Numbered from the stretch's first letter, positions 1 to 7,046 are shown. The stretch is 9,647 nucleotides of DNA from Burkholderiaceae bacterium (GCA_023268425.1 JALRFN010000269.1:1-9647), one strand, 5' to 3'. Program-made: numbers and translations. Notes: a model not told the origin generated them from the sequence alone.

Positions 1-2629
1 CGTAGAGCATGCCCAACAAGATGTAGATCACCACCACCGCCGCCACCAGCAGCCAAACCTGTGAGCCCTGCGAGGATTGGAAGACCGCTGCATCGCCGCC
101 GTAGCGGGTGATGATGGTCGCCGGCATGTTCATGGCCTTGACCATCTTGTCCAGAGTCTGCGTGGCCTCACCCAGGGGGGTGTCCGCTTTGAGGTTGAAG
201 CTGATGGTGATGGCTTCCAATTGGCCTTCGTGGTTGATGCTGACCGGGCCCATGCTGCGCGCGATGGTGGCAAACGAGGACAAAGGCACCAGTTCACCCG
301 ACTGCGTGCGCACGTGGATGTTGAGCACGTCTTGTTCGGACTGGCCCATGGCGTTGGGCGTGGACAAGATCACCTTCCAAGTGCCCGCGTCGCTGTAGAT
401 GCTGGCCACCTGACGGTCGCCATAGGCCGAGTAGAGCAAGGTGCGCAAGGTGGCCATGTTGATGCCCAGCAACTGGGCCTGCGTTTTGTCGATGTTCAGT
501 TCCGCTTGCAAAGCCTGGTTTTCAGCGTCGCTGTTGATGTCGGTGAAACGCTCATCGCCGCGCATGGCTTCCATGACTTTGTCTGACCAGGTGATCAGGT
601 CGCCACCGTTCACGCTTTGCAAGGTGTACTGGTAGCGTGCTTTGCTGAAGCGACCACCGACGCGCAGGTTTTGCAGCGGCACATAAAAGGCGCGCACCCC
701 AGCCACACCACTGACGGACTTGCGCAATTGGTTGACCACGTCTTTGATCGGCGGGCGCTGGTCGCGGGGTTTCAGCGTCATGAACATGCGTCCGGTGTTG
801 CCGCCGGTGAAGATCGCCGCCATGCTGGCCACGGCTGGGTTGGCCTGCGTCTTGGCCGCGACTTCATCGATCAAGCGTTGCATGGTTTGTGGCCCCACGT
901 CTTGAGGGCCAGAGATGGTCGCCATGACTTGGCCGATGTCTTCTTCGGGGAAATAGCCCTTGGGCATGACCACGAACAGCCATGCGGTCAGCGCAAAGCT
1001 GCCCGCGGTGACCAGCAACATGACCCAACGGTGGCGCAGCGCCCAGTCCAGCGTGCGGCGATAACCGTTCAGGGTCTTTTGGAAGCCCCACTCAAACCAA
1101 GCCGTCAGCCACATCCCTAAGGCTTGGCGCGAGCGCTCGCCGCCTGGTGCTTCGTGGCGCAAAAAGCGGCTGCACAACATGGGCACCAGGGTCAAGGAAA
1201 CCACCGCCGAGACCAAAATCGACAGGCCAACAATCACCGCGAACTCGTGGAACAACAAGCCCAGCGTGCCGGGCATGAAAAAGATCGGAATCAGCACCGC
1301 GACCAGCGAGACCGAAATCGAGATGATGGTGAAGGCCACTTCGCGCGCGCCGCGCACGGCGGCGTCAAAGGGCTTCATGCCGTCCTCGATGTGGCGCACG
1401 ATGTTCTCCAACATCACGATGGCGTCGTCCACCACCAGGCCCACGGCCAAGGTGATGCCCAGCATCGAAATGTTGTCTAAGCTGTAGCCCAAGGCATAGA
1501 GCAAAGACATGGCACCCACCAGCGAGACCGGAATCGACAGCGTCGGAATCAAAGTGGCCATGGCGCGGCGCAGGAACAAAAAGATCATCAAGATCACCAG
1601 CACCACAGTCAGTGCCAAGGTGAAGTAGATGTCGCTCAAGGCCTCGCGAATCGATGCGCCTCGGTCGTTCAGCGAGTGCAGGCTCACGCCCTCGGGCAAC
1701 TGGGCGCGCAGGCCAGGCATGGCCTGCTGAATGGCGTTGATCACGGCAATGGTGTTGGCGTCGGGTTGGCGCTGTACGCCCAAGACGATGGAGGGGATGC
1801 CGTTGTAGCGCGCCAACCGGTCTTCGTTTTCTACCGAGTCGGTGATTTGTGCGACGTCGCGCAAATAGATCGGTACGCCGCCGCGCACGGTGACGACGTG
1901 GTTGGCGAATTCCGCCGCGCTGCTCAGTTGGGTGTTGGCCTGAATGATCAACGACTGGCTGTCGCCGTTGACCACTCCCATGGGGGTGATGGCGTTGACC
2001 GCACGAATGCTGGTCGCCACGTCATCCAAGGTCAGGTTGCGCGCGGCCAAGGCCTTGGGGTCGGCTTTGACGCGAACGGCATAGCGTCGCGCGCCGTAGA
2101 CGCTGACTTGGGCCACGCCGTCGATGGTCGAGAGCACGGGGGCGACCACGTTTTCAGCAAATTGCGACACGCTGGTCAGGTCCACGGTTTCCGTGCTCAG
2201 CGCCAAAATCAAGACTGGGGAGTCGGCTGGATTGACCTTGCGGTACGAGGGCAGGTCCGTCATTTCTGACGGCAAGCGGCGCTGGGCTTGCAGCAAGGCC
2301 GATTGCACGTCGGCAGCCGCGTCGTTGATGTTTTTGTCGTCGTTGAATTCCAAGGTCACCGAGGTGCGCCCCAGCGAGCTGGTCGAGGTGATGGTTTTCA
2401 AGCCTGCGATGGTCGAAAACTGCTTCTCCAGCGGCAGGGCAACGGATTGCGCCATGGTCTTGGGGCTGGCGCCGGTGAGATCGGCGGTGACGCTGATGGT
2501 GGGCGTGTCGTAGCGCGGCAGCGCCGCGACAGGAATTTTGCTCAGGGCGGAAATGCCCAACACCAAGATGGCGATGTTGAGCAACACCGTCATCACAGGG
2601 CGGCGGATGAACAATTCGGTGGCGCGCAT
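1..2629 (-). CDS. RND multidrug efflux pump, inner-membrane permease, MdtB/MdtC-like (3' end outside window)
   Basis: Proton-driven RND pump of the HAE-1 type, expected to form a trimer in the inner membrane and to export drugs or other amphipathic compounds with the adaptor encoded just upstream. The frame is open from the ATG at 2629 to the window edge, giving 876 codons of a family length near 1030, so about 150 C-terminal residues are missing. It opens with the usual short N-terminal helix and TM1 (MRATELFIRRPVMTVLL). A stretch resembling MdtC (YRKVNPADSPV) lies in the porter domain. The TM4 motif GLVVDDAIVMLEN carries the proton-relay pair Asp401-Asp402, matching AcrB Asp407/408. The visible end is in the helix YILLGMLY; the relay lysine of TM10 would lie beyond the window. 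The start is fixed by an AGGAG six bases before the ATG and by the adaptor stop 3 bases upstream. The MdtB/MdtC assignment is by remembered similarity; the substrate is unknown. Confidence 0.93.
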   Translation of the reverse strand, partial: MRATELFIRRPVMTVLLNIAILVLGISALSKIPVAALPRYDTPTISVTADLTGASPKTMAQSVALPLEKQFSTIAGLKTITSTSSLGRTSVTLEFNDDKNINDAAADVQSALLQAQRRLPSEMTDLPSYRKVNPADSPVLILALSTETVDLTSVSQFAENVVAPVLSTIDGVAQVSVYGARRYAVRVKADPKALAARNLTLDDVATSIRAVNAITPMGVVNGDSQSLIIQANTQLSSAAEFANHVVTVRGGVPIYLRDVAQITDSVENEDRLARYNGIPSIVLGVQRQPDANTIAVINAIQQAMPGLRAQLPEGVSLHSLNDRGASIREALSDIYFTLALTVVLVILMIFLFLRRAMATLIPTLSIPVSLVGAMSLLYALGYSLDNISMLGITLAVGLVVDDAIVMLENIVRHIEDGMKPFDAAVRGAREVAFTIISISVSLVAVLIPIFFMPGTLGLLFHEFAVIVGLSILVSAVVSLTLVPMLCSRFLRHEAPGGERSRQALGMWLTAWFEWGFQKTLNGYRRTLDWALRHRWVMLLVTAGSFALTAWLFVVMPKGYFPEEDIGQVMATISGPQDVGPQTMQRLIDEVAAKTQANPAVASMAAIFTGGNTGRMFMTLKPRDQRPPIKDVVNQLRKSVSGVAGVRAFYVPLQNLRVGGRFSKARYQYTLQSVNGGDLITWSDKVMEAMRGDERFTDINSDAENQALQAELNIDKTQAQLLGINMATLRTLLYSAYGDRQVASIYSDAGTWKVILSTPNAMGQSEQDVLNIHVRTQSGELVPLSSFATIARSMGPVSINHEGQLEAITISFNLKADTPLGEATQTLDKMVKAMNMPATIITRYGGDAAVFQSSQGSQVWLLVAAVVVIYILLGMLY

Positions 2630-2632
2630 GGC

Positions 2633-3814
2633 TTACTCCTGCGCGGTGCTGACCACGCGCACACTGGCACCTGGGCGCATGAATTGGCGGCCATCGACGA
2701 TGACCCGATCACCCGCTTTCAGTCCACCCACGGCGACGCGCTCACCCATGGCCTCTTGGACCTTCACCGGACGCGGGGCGGCCTTGTTGTCTTCACCGAC
2801 CAACCAGACCATGGTCTTGTCGTTGCGCAGCATGACGGCCGCTTGAGGAATCACAGCCACTTGCTGCAAAGCTTGCGTTTGCAGTGAGACGCTGACGCTG
2901 GTGCCCGGCCACAAGGCCATTTGCGCGTTGTCGACTTCTGCTTTGAGCGTCAACATGCTGGTGTTGGGGTCAACTCGGCTGTCGATGAAGCGCAAACGCC
3001 CGCTCAGCGGCGCGGCCAGCCCTTGAGCGGTTTGCACCTGCACCCCGGCGCCGACGCCAGCGCGTTGGATCGCCGGCAAGGCCGACTGCGGCAGCGCGAA
3101 CTGCACCCCCATGGGCTGCATTTGCGTGATGGTCAACAAGGCATTCGTGCCCACCAGGCTGCCGGGAAAGACGTCGATGCTGCCGACGCGACCTCGGATG
3201 GGGGCTGTGATGCGGTACAGGCTGACGCGCAGGGCTTGGGCGCGTTCGGCGGCGGCGTCGGCCTGCACCTGGGCCTCTTGGGCCTGCACTTGCGCGGCCA
3301 AGGTGTCGGTGGCGCTGGACGACACGAAGTTTTGTGCTTGCAAAGCCTGTGAGCGCTTGAGTTGACGCTGCAACTCCAGCAGGTTGGCTTGGCTGCGTGC
3401 CAACGTGGCTTGGGCCTTGACCAAATCGGCCTGGGCCGTGCGGTTGTCCAGCGTGAACAACAATTGCCCGGCCTTGACGGTTTGCCCTTCTTGCACATGT
3501 ACGCGATCAATCAAGGCGCTGACTTGCGCACGCACCTCAACCGACTGCAACGGAACGGCGTGGCCGGTCGCGCTCAAGGTGCGCGAGACGTCCTGCAATT
3601 TGACCGCGACCACGCTCACCGACGCAGGAGGGCGCTTGGCATCGGCGCCACCTGGCTTGGGCTTGCCTGGCGCGCCCCCACTCGGCACTGGTGGGGCTTT
3701 GCTTGAACCAGGTGCTGGACCCGGGCTCGCGTTGGGCGTTTGGGCCAATGCGGGCGGCAACATCAAAACCAGCGCAGCCGAAGTGGCGGCGAGCGAGCGG
3801 GCAATTGCGTTCAT
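2633..3814 (-). CDS. RND efflux periplasmic adaptor subunit (membrane fusion protein, HlyD/MdtA-like)
   Basis: Periplasmic adaptor that bridges the RND pump to an outer-membrane channel. The 393 residues are typical for the family. Residues 1-24 form a signal peptide (two Arg-free hydrophobic runs ending PPALA, cut before Gln25); no lipobox cysteine is seen, so it is probably not a lipoprotein. Residues 28-64 are an unusually Pro/Gly/Ala/Lys-rich linker. The first half of the lipoyl domain is about 91-127 (SVEVRAQVSALIDRV, EGQTVKAGQLLFTLD). A Gln/Ala-rich helical hairpin covers about 128-198, with the MdtA-like NFVSSSATDT. The second lipoyl half is about 200-232 (TAPIRGRVGSIDVFPGSLV), a beta-barrel follows at about 235-310, and a membrane-proximal domain at about 315-390. 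The pump gene starts 3 bases downstream, so the two are co-translated. The start codon lacks a good Shine-Dalgarno; 99 bases separate it from tolA. Confidence 0.93.
   Translation of the reverse strand: MNAIARSLAATSAALVLMLPPALAQTPNASPGPAPGSSKAPPVPSGGAPGKPKPGGADAKRPPASVSVVAVKLQDVSRTLSATGHAVPLQSVEVRAQVSALIDRVHVQEGQTVKAGQLLFTLDNRTAQADLVKAQATLARSQANLLELQRQLKRSQALQAQNFVSSSATDTLAAQVQAQEAQVQADAAAERAQALRVSLYRITAPIRGRVGSIDVFPGSLVGTNALLTITQMQPMGVQFALPQSALPAIQRAGVGAGVQVQTAQGLAAPLSGRLRFIDSRVDPNTSMLTLKAEVDNAQMALWPGTSVSVSLQTQALQQVAVIPQAAVMLRNDKTMVWLVGEDNKAAPRPVKVQEAMGERVAVGGLKAGDRVIVDGRQFMRPGASVRVVSTAQE
2636..2640 (-). promoter_or_regulatory. Strong Shine-Dalgarno for the RND pump
   Basis: The minus strand reads AGGAG, then six bases, then the ATG of the pump. 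The site lies inside the last codons and stop of the adaptor gene (CAG GAG TAA), so termination of the adaptor and initiation of the pump occur within a few bases. It decides the pump start at 2629. Confidence 0.75.
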
Positions 3815-3913
3815 GGGGGCTCAGTCAAAAGGCGCTTGGGCGCGAATCTGATAAGCATAGCGAGTTTCCGGCTCGCCAGTATGTCCACAGCGTGAACGTG
3901 GGCGACGCAGGGC
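3815..3913 (-). promoter_or_regulatory. tolA-to-efflux intergenic region, possible promoter/operator
   Basis: This is the longest gene-free stretch in the window (99 bases). It separates the Tol genes from the efflux genes and is the natural place for a separate efflux promoter. On the minus strand it contains TGGACA (one mismatch to a -35 box), but TATGCT, the best -10-like hexamer, follows after 22 bases, too far for a standard sigma-70 promoter. An interrupted inverted repeat (listed separately) sits between them. No T-run follows the repeat, so I do not call a terminator. Promoter identity is inference only. Confidence 0.3.
3855..3881. repeat. Interrupted inverted repeat upstream of the efflux adaptor gene
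   Basis: On the plus strand GCGAG (3860-3864) and CTCGC (3872-3876) form a 5-bp dyad around a 7-base centre. Outside it CATA (3856-3859) and TATG (3880-3883) are also complementary, but CAG on one side only makes a 3-base bulge. It could be a regulator-binding dyad for the efflux pair or a weak RNA hairpin after tolA. The absence of a T-run argues against an intrinsic terminator. The arms are short, so chance is possible. Confidence 0.4.
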
Positions 3914-4999
3914 TCAATCGTTGGGCCGGAACTTGATCTGCAAGGCCGAGGGGATGCTGCCGTTTTCGTCCAAGGGCAGGAAGCCGGTGCGGTCCACGGC
4001 ACGCAAAACCGCTTCGTCCCAGGCCGTTTCGCCGCTGGAGCGCACCAGTCGTCGGCCGATGATTTCACCGGATGGCGCGGTCTTGACTTCGACGGTGGCC
4101 GCTGGGTTGTTGCTCAAGCGCCCGGTGAAGATGATGTTGGGCTTGACGGCGGCGACCACTTTGGCGCCATAGCTGGCCGAGGGGCCGCGAGCCACCGGCG
4201 CACTGCCTGTGCCCGCGCTGCTGCCTGCCAAACCAGCGGCGCGTTGGATTTGTTCATTGCGCATTTGCGCCGTGACTGCTTCCAGGCGTGCTTGTTCGGC
4301 TTGCTCTTTGGCGATGCGCTCACGCTCCGCTTGTTCGCGCGCCAAACGCTGCTGGCGTTCTTTCTCCAAACGTGCGGCTTTTTCCTTGGCCAGGCGCTCT
4401 CGCTCCGCCTTTTCCCGAGCCAGCTTGGCTTGGCGTTCTTGGGCCGCTTTTTCTGCGGCCAGCTTTTCGCGTTCGGCTTTCTCCTTGCCCAGGCGCTCGC
4501 GCTCGGCAAGTTCTTTCGCCCGGCGTTCTTGTTGGGCCTTCTCTTGGGCCAGGCGTTCTTGTTCAGCGCGCTCACGCTCGAGCTTGGCCTGTGCCTCGGC
4601 CGCTTGGCGCGCTTGTTCTTCTTTCGCCTTTTGCAAGGCAATATCGCCCGTCGCCACGGGTGCGGGATCAGGCGGTGGCGCTGGCTCGGGTGGTGCCGGC
4701 GGCGGTTCTGGCGGTGTCGCGGGTGTGGGCTCGGGCTCCGGCTGGGGTTGAGGCGGCGCTTCAACTGGGGGCGTAGGCGGCGGCGTGGGTGTGGCGACGC
4801 CGGCTTTGGCCTCTTGGGGCAACTCTGCCCACAACTCGGCCTCGAACTGCACGGGCAGGTCGTTGGTTTGTCGCCAGTTCAGACCCAGCGTCAGGGCCAG
4901 CACCAAGGCGGCGTGGGCCAGCAGCGCCGCCGCGAACGCAGGCGACCAATGGACTTGCGTGTCCATGTCCTCGTAGCGCGGGATCTCCAAGTCAGGCAT
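3914..4999 (-). CDS. tolA: TolA, Tol-Pal system energy-transducing protein (TonB-type C-terminal domain)
   Basis: TolA links the TolQ-TolR motor in the inner membrane to TolB and Pal at the outer membrane, helping envelope constriction at division. The chosen start gives 361 residues. One membrane anchor is at about 20-40 (AFAAALLAHAALVLALTLGL) after a short cytoplasmic tail. A Pro/Glu-rich segment at about 71-124 is followed by a long charged helix at about 128-245 rich in Ala, Glu, Lys and Arg, built partly on a 10-residue repeat. A linker precedes a compact TonB/TolA-type C-terminal domain at about 280-361 (VEVKTAPSGEIIGRRLV, AVDRTGFLPLDENG). The frame could extend up to 5071 but that would overlap tolR heavily; ATG 4999 lies 13 bases after the tolR stop. 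An ATG at 4966 is a second possibility. In the anchor, His29 is present, but the Ser expected four residues before it in the E. coli SxxxH motif is Ala25. The usual next gene tolB is absent. Confidence 0.93.
   Translation of the reverse strand: MPDLEIPRYEDMDTQVHWSPAFAAALLAHAALVLALTLGLNWRQTNDLPVQFEAELWAELPQEAKAGVATPTPPPTPPVEAPPQPQPEPEPTPATPPEPPPAPPEPAPPPDPAPVATGDIALQKAKEEQARQAAEAQAKLERERAEQERLAQEKAQQERRAKELAERERLGKEKAEREKLAAEKAAQERQAKLAREKAERERLAKEKAARLEKERQQRLAREQAERERIAKEQAEQARLEAVTAQMRNEQIQRAAGLAGSSAGTGSAPVARGPSASYGAKVVAAVKPNIIFTGRLSNNPAATVEVKTAPSGEIIGRRLVRSSGETAWDEAVLRAVDRTGFLPLDENGSIPSALQIKFRPND
4283..4567 (-). repeat. Decapeptide-repeat stretch in the TolA helical stalk
   Basis: Codons 145-239 of tolA encode a degenerate 10-residue unit close to AERERLAKEK: 145 AEQERLAQEK, 155 AQQERRAKEL, 165 AERERLGKEK, 175 AEREKLAAEK, then a 13-residue unit starting at 185, 198 AERERLAKEK, a 16-residue unit starting at 208, and 224 AERERIAKEQ. 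The DNA shows a matching period near 30 bases (recurring CAGGCG[CT]TC on the plus strand). The low-complexity composition also creates long meaningless open frames on the other strand here. Confidence 0.8.
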
Positions 5000-5012
5000 C
5001 GGTCGCCCGTTC

Positions 5013-5456
5013 TCAGCGGCGGGTGTTGACGGACAGGCCGACGCGACTGATGCCCGCTTGCTGCAGGGCATCCATCACCTTGACCACTTCTTCGTAGACC
5101 ACGGCCTTGTCCGCGCTGATCACCACCGCCGTGCTGGGGTTGCCGACCTGGGTTTCACGGATGTGCGCTTGCATGGCCACAACCTGGGCGCCCACCTGCG
5201 CCAGCGTGGCATCAACGGTGTTTTTGCCCTCGCGCACACGCAAGCTGTTGTCAGCGCCGAGCATGACCTGAATGACTTGGTCGGGCTGGCGCGGCGCTTG
5301 GCCCATGCTGGGGAGTTGGATGGCGCTGGGGGTGATCAACGGTGCGGTGACCATGAAGATGATCAGCAGCACCAACATCACGTCGATGAAGGGCACCATG
5401 TTGATCTCATTCATGGTGCGGCGGGACTTGCGGCGGGAGGTTTGGAGTTGCGCCAT
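5013..5456 (-). CDS. tolR: TolR, ExbD-family proton-channel subunit of the Tol-Pal system
   Basis: TolR works with TolQ as the proton-motive-force-driven stator/rotor complex that energises TolA in the inner membrane. The 147 residues match the family. A short basic cytoplasmic N-terminus (SRRKSRR) precedes one membrane helix at about 22-43. The helix carries the ExbD/TolR signature NMVPFIDVMLVLLIIFM; Asp25 is the conserved proton-carrying aspartate, equivalent to E. coli TolR Asp23. The periplasmic domain follows, with VVISADKAVVYEEVVKVMD near the C-terminus, as in other ExbD/TolR proteins. The gene starts 11 bases after tolQ with a GAGG five bases before the ATG, and tolA starts 13 bases after its stop. 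Its place between tolQ and tolA separates it from a generic ExbD. Confidence 0.97.
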   Translation of the reverse strand: MAQLQTSRRKSRRTMNEINMVPFIDVMLVLLIIFMVTAPLITPSAIQLPSMGQAPRQPDQVIQVMLGADNSLRVREGKNTVDATLAQVGAQVVAMQAHIRETQVGNPSTAVVISADKAVVYEEVVKVMDALQQAGISRVGLSVNTRR

Positions 5457-5461
5457 CGCAG

Positions 5462-5465
5462 CCTC
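5462..5465 (-). promoter_or_regulatory. Shine-Dalgarno for tolR
   Basis: The minus strand reads TAAGCGAGGCTGCGATG: GAGG lies five bases before the tolR ATG and just after the tolQ stop. It supports the start at 5456. Confidence 0.65.
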
Positions 5466-5467
5466 GC

Positions 5468-6157
5468 TTACTTGGCCGCGCTTTGCGCGTTGAGGTTGCG
5501 CTGCAAGATGTTGGAGAACTCGTCCATGAAGGTGTCCATGTGGTTGGACATGCGGTCGATCTTGGCGGAAAAGCGGTTGAAGGCCAGCACCGCCGGGATC
5601 GCCGCGAACAAGCCAATGGCTGTGGCCACCAGGGCCTCGGCGATGCCAGGTGCGACGGTGGCCAGGGTCACGTTTTGCAAAGCCGCCAAGCCGGTGAAGG
5701 CGTGCATGATGCCCCAGACCGTGCCGAACAAACCCACGTAAGGCGACACCGAGGCCACCGAGCCCAGGAAGGGCAAAAACGTCTCCAGTGCGTCGACCTC
5801 GCGCTGGTTGCTCACGCGCATGGCGCGCTGTGCGCCCTCCAACAACACGTTGGGGTCCTGGACGCGGCGCTCGCGCAGCTTGAGGAACTCGCGCATGCCG
5901 GCGCTGAACACACGCTGCAGGCTACCGCCTTGGCCTTCGGCTTGCTGGGCTTGGTTGTACAAGTCATTGAGGCTGGCGCCCGACCAGAAGTCGCGCTCAA
6001 AGTTGCTGTTGTGGTGGCTGATGCGGCGCAGGGTGGCGCTTTTGCCAAAGATGATGGCCCAACTGGCCACCGAGACGCTGAGCAGCACCAGCACCACCAG
6101 CTGAACAATCCAGCTGGCGTTGAGCAGCAAGTGAACAATGTTGAGATCTTGGTTCAT
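5468..6157 (-). CDS. tolQ: TolQ, ExbB/MotA-family proton-channel subunit of the Tol-Pal system
   Basis: Polytopic inner-membrane subunit that, with TolR, converts proton flow into conformational work on TolA. The start chosen gives 229 residues, against about 230 in E. coli TolQ. TM1 is about 14-37. A cytoplasmic domain follows, then TM2 at about 131-157 (SPYVGLFGTVWGIMHAF) and TM3 at about 171-193 (GIAEALVATAIGLFAAIPAV). Pore-lining Thr146 and Thr179 correspond to E. coli Thr145 and Thr178. The frame is open back to an ATG at 6226, but the ATG at 6157 overlaps the ybgC stop as ATGA and begins with the usual MNQDLNIVHL. No Shine-Dalgarno is seen, so translation probably depends on ybgC. Confidence 0.97.
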   Translation of the reverse strand: MNQDLNIVHLLLNASWIVQLVVLVLLSVSVASWAIIFGKSATLRRISHHNSNFERDFWSGASLNDLYNQAQQAEGQGGSLQRVFSAGMREFLKLRERRVQDPNVLLEGAQRAMRVSNQREVDALETFLPFLGSVASVSPYVGLFGTVWGIMHAFTGLAALQNVTLATVAPGIAEALVATAIGLFAAIPAVLAFNRFSAKIDRMSNHMDTFMDEFSNILQRNLNAQSAAK

Positions 6158-6588
6158 GGTGGGCTCAATCGAGACAAGACAGAGGAGGGAACGCGGCCGG
6201 GTTTGAGCGTTTCCGCCGTGACCCAACCGATGCGGATTTCACCTTCGCACAAACACACCGCTTGCCCGTCGTCATCGCGCCAGGCGCTTTGCGCCAGCAC
6301 CAAAGAGGCTCGCCCGGCGTGAGAGACGCGGGTGTGGATGTGCAGCAAATCGTCGAGCTTGGCACTGCGCAGGTAGTGCATCTGCGTGGCCGAGACCACG
6401 AACATGCCGCCGGTTTCTTGCCGCAGCGCGTGCTGCTCCACACCCAGGTGGCGCAGCCATTCGGTGCGTGCGCGCTCGAAGAATTTGAGGTAGTTGGCGT
6501 AGAAGACGATGCCGCCGGCATCGGTGTCTTCCCAATAGACGCGAATGGGCCAAACAAAGTCGTCGCTGGCCGAGTCCGTGCGCGTCAT
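6154..6588 (-). CDS. ybgC: YbgC, tol-pal associated acyl-CoA thioesterase (hot-dog fold, 4HBT family)
   Basis: Cytoplasmic hot-dog-fold thioesterase that hydrolyses acyl-CoA; its exact role beside the Tol system is unsettled, though it is known from E. coli to be the first gene of the tol cluster. The 144 residues match the family (E. coli 134). The signature WPIRVYWEDTDAGGIVFYAN and then YLKFFERARTEWL is clear; Asp23 corresponds to catalytic Asp18 of E. coli YbgC. LDDLLHIHTRV and SLVLAQSAW follow as in the family. The frame runs back to 6690, but the ATG at 6588 overlaps the nusB stop as ATGA and gives the normal N-terminus. The stop overlaps the tolQ start in the same way. No Shine-Dalgarno is visible ahead of it. 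Confidence 0.96.
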   Translation of the reverse strand: MTRTDSASDDFVWPIRVYWEDTDAGGIVFYANYLKFFERARTEWLRHLGVEQHALRQETGGMFVVSATQMHYLRSAKLDDLLHIHTRVSHAGRASLVLAQSAWRDDDGQAVCLCEGEIRIGWVTAETLKPGRVPSSVLSRLSPP

Positions 6589-7046
6589 GCCGTTTCGTGC
6601 GGGCGCAACTGTGGCGCCAGTGGGTGCAAGACCCCGTTGACAAACTTGTGCCCGTCGGTGCCGCCAAAAGACTTGGCCAACTCGATGCACTCGTTGAGCA
6701 CCACGCGCATGGGCACGTCCAGGCAGTGGCTGAGCTCATAAGCGCCAATCCACAAGATCACGTGCTCAATGGGCGAGACTTCTGCAATGGGACGGTCCAA
6801 GTGCGGGCGCAGGGTGTCGTCAAGTGCTTCTCGCTGCTCGACGCAACCGCTGAGCAAGGCGTCGAAATGGACGCTGTCGCACTTGTGAAAACCCGTCAAT
6901 TCGCGGGTGTAGGCGTCAATGCCTGCCGGTGTGTCTTGTCCGACCAAGACTTGGTAAAGGGCTTGCACGGCAAACTCGCGAGCGCGGGTTCGCGCCGACT
7001 TGTCCGAGGCCTTGCGGTGGTTGGTGTTGCGCGCTGGGGCGTTCAT
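6585..7046 (-). CDS. nusB: NusB, transcription antitermination factor
   Basis: NusB binds boxA RNA with NusE (ribosomal protein S10) and supports processive transcription of rRNA operons. The 153 residues are slightly longer than E. coli NusB (139) because of a basic, Asn/Arg-rich N-terminal tail of about 18 residues. Family hallmarks are present: the RNA-binding Arg-rich helix (RTRAREFAVQALYQ at about 19-32), SPIEHVILWIGAYEL, and the C-terminal VPMRVVLNECIELAKSFGG followed by DGHKFVNGVL. The ATG at 7046 overlaps the ribH stop as ATGA; the ribH-nusB pair is conserved across many bacteria. The stop overlaps ybgC in the same manner, which is a less usual neighbour. Confidence 0.97.
   Translation of the reverse strand: MNAPARNTNHRKASDKSARTRAREFAVQALYQVLVGQDTPAGIDAYTRELTGFHKCDSVHFDALLSGCVEQREALDDTLRPHLDRPIAEVSPIEHVILWIGAYELSHCLDVPMRVVLNECIELAKSFGGTDGHKFVNGVLHPLAPQLRPHETA

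Noticed and set aside
1..2629. Frameshift or disruption in the RND gene
   Set aside because: The start region, the TM4 Asp401-Asp402 motif and the last helix at the window edge all fall in one continuous frame; the gene is cut only by the window boundary.
77..2887. Several plus-strand open frames of 60-199 codons opposite the RND pump and the adaptor end
   Set aside because: All are antisense to strongly supported genes and none shows a family motif.
3855..3881. Intrinsic terminator after tolA
   Set aside because: The stem is only 5 bp with a mismatched extension, and no T-run follows on the minus strand.
4209..5029. Long plus-strand open frames (180 and 261 codons) opposite tolA
   Set aside because: They mirror the repetitive Glu/Lys/Arg/Ala codons of the TolA stalk, giving Leu/Phe/Arg/Ser-rich nonsense.
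5000..5071. N-terminal extension of tolA by 24 codons
   Set aside because: It would overlap tolR by 59 bases; the ATG at 4999, just after the tolR stop, gives a normal TolA N-terminus.
6158..6226. N-terminal extension of tolQ by 23 codons
   Set aside because: It lies inside ybgC and adds non-conserved residues; ATG 6157 gives the standard TolQ length and an ATGA overlap.
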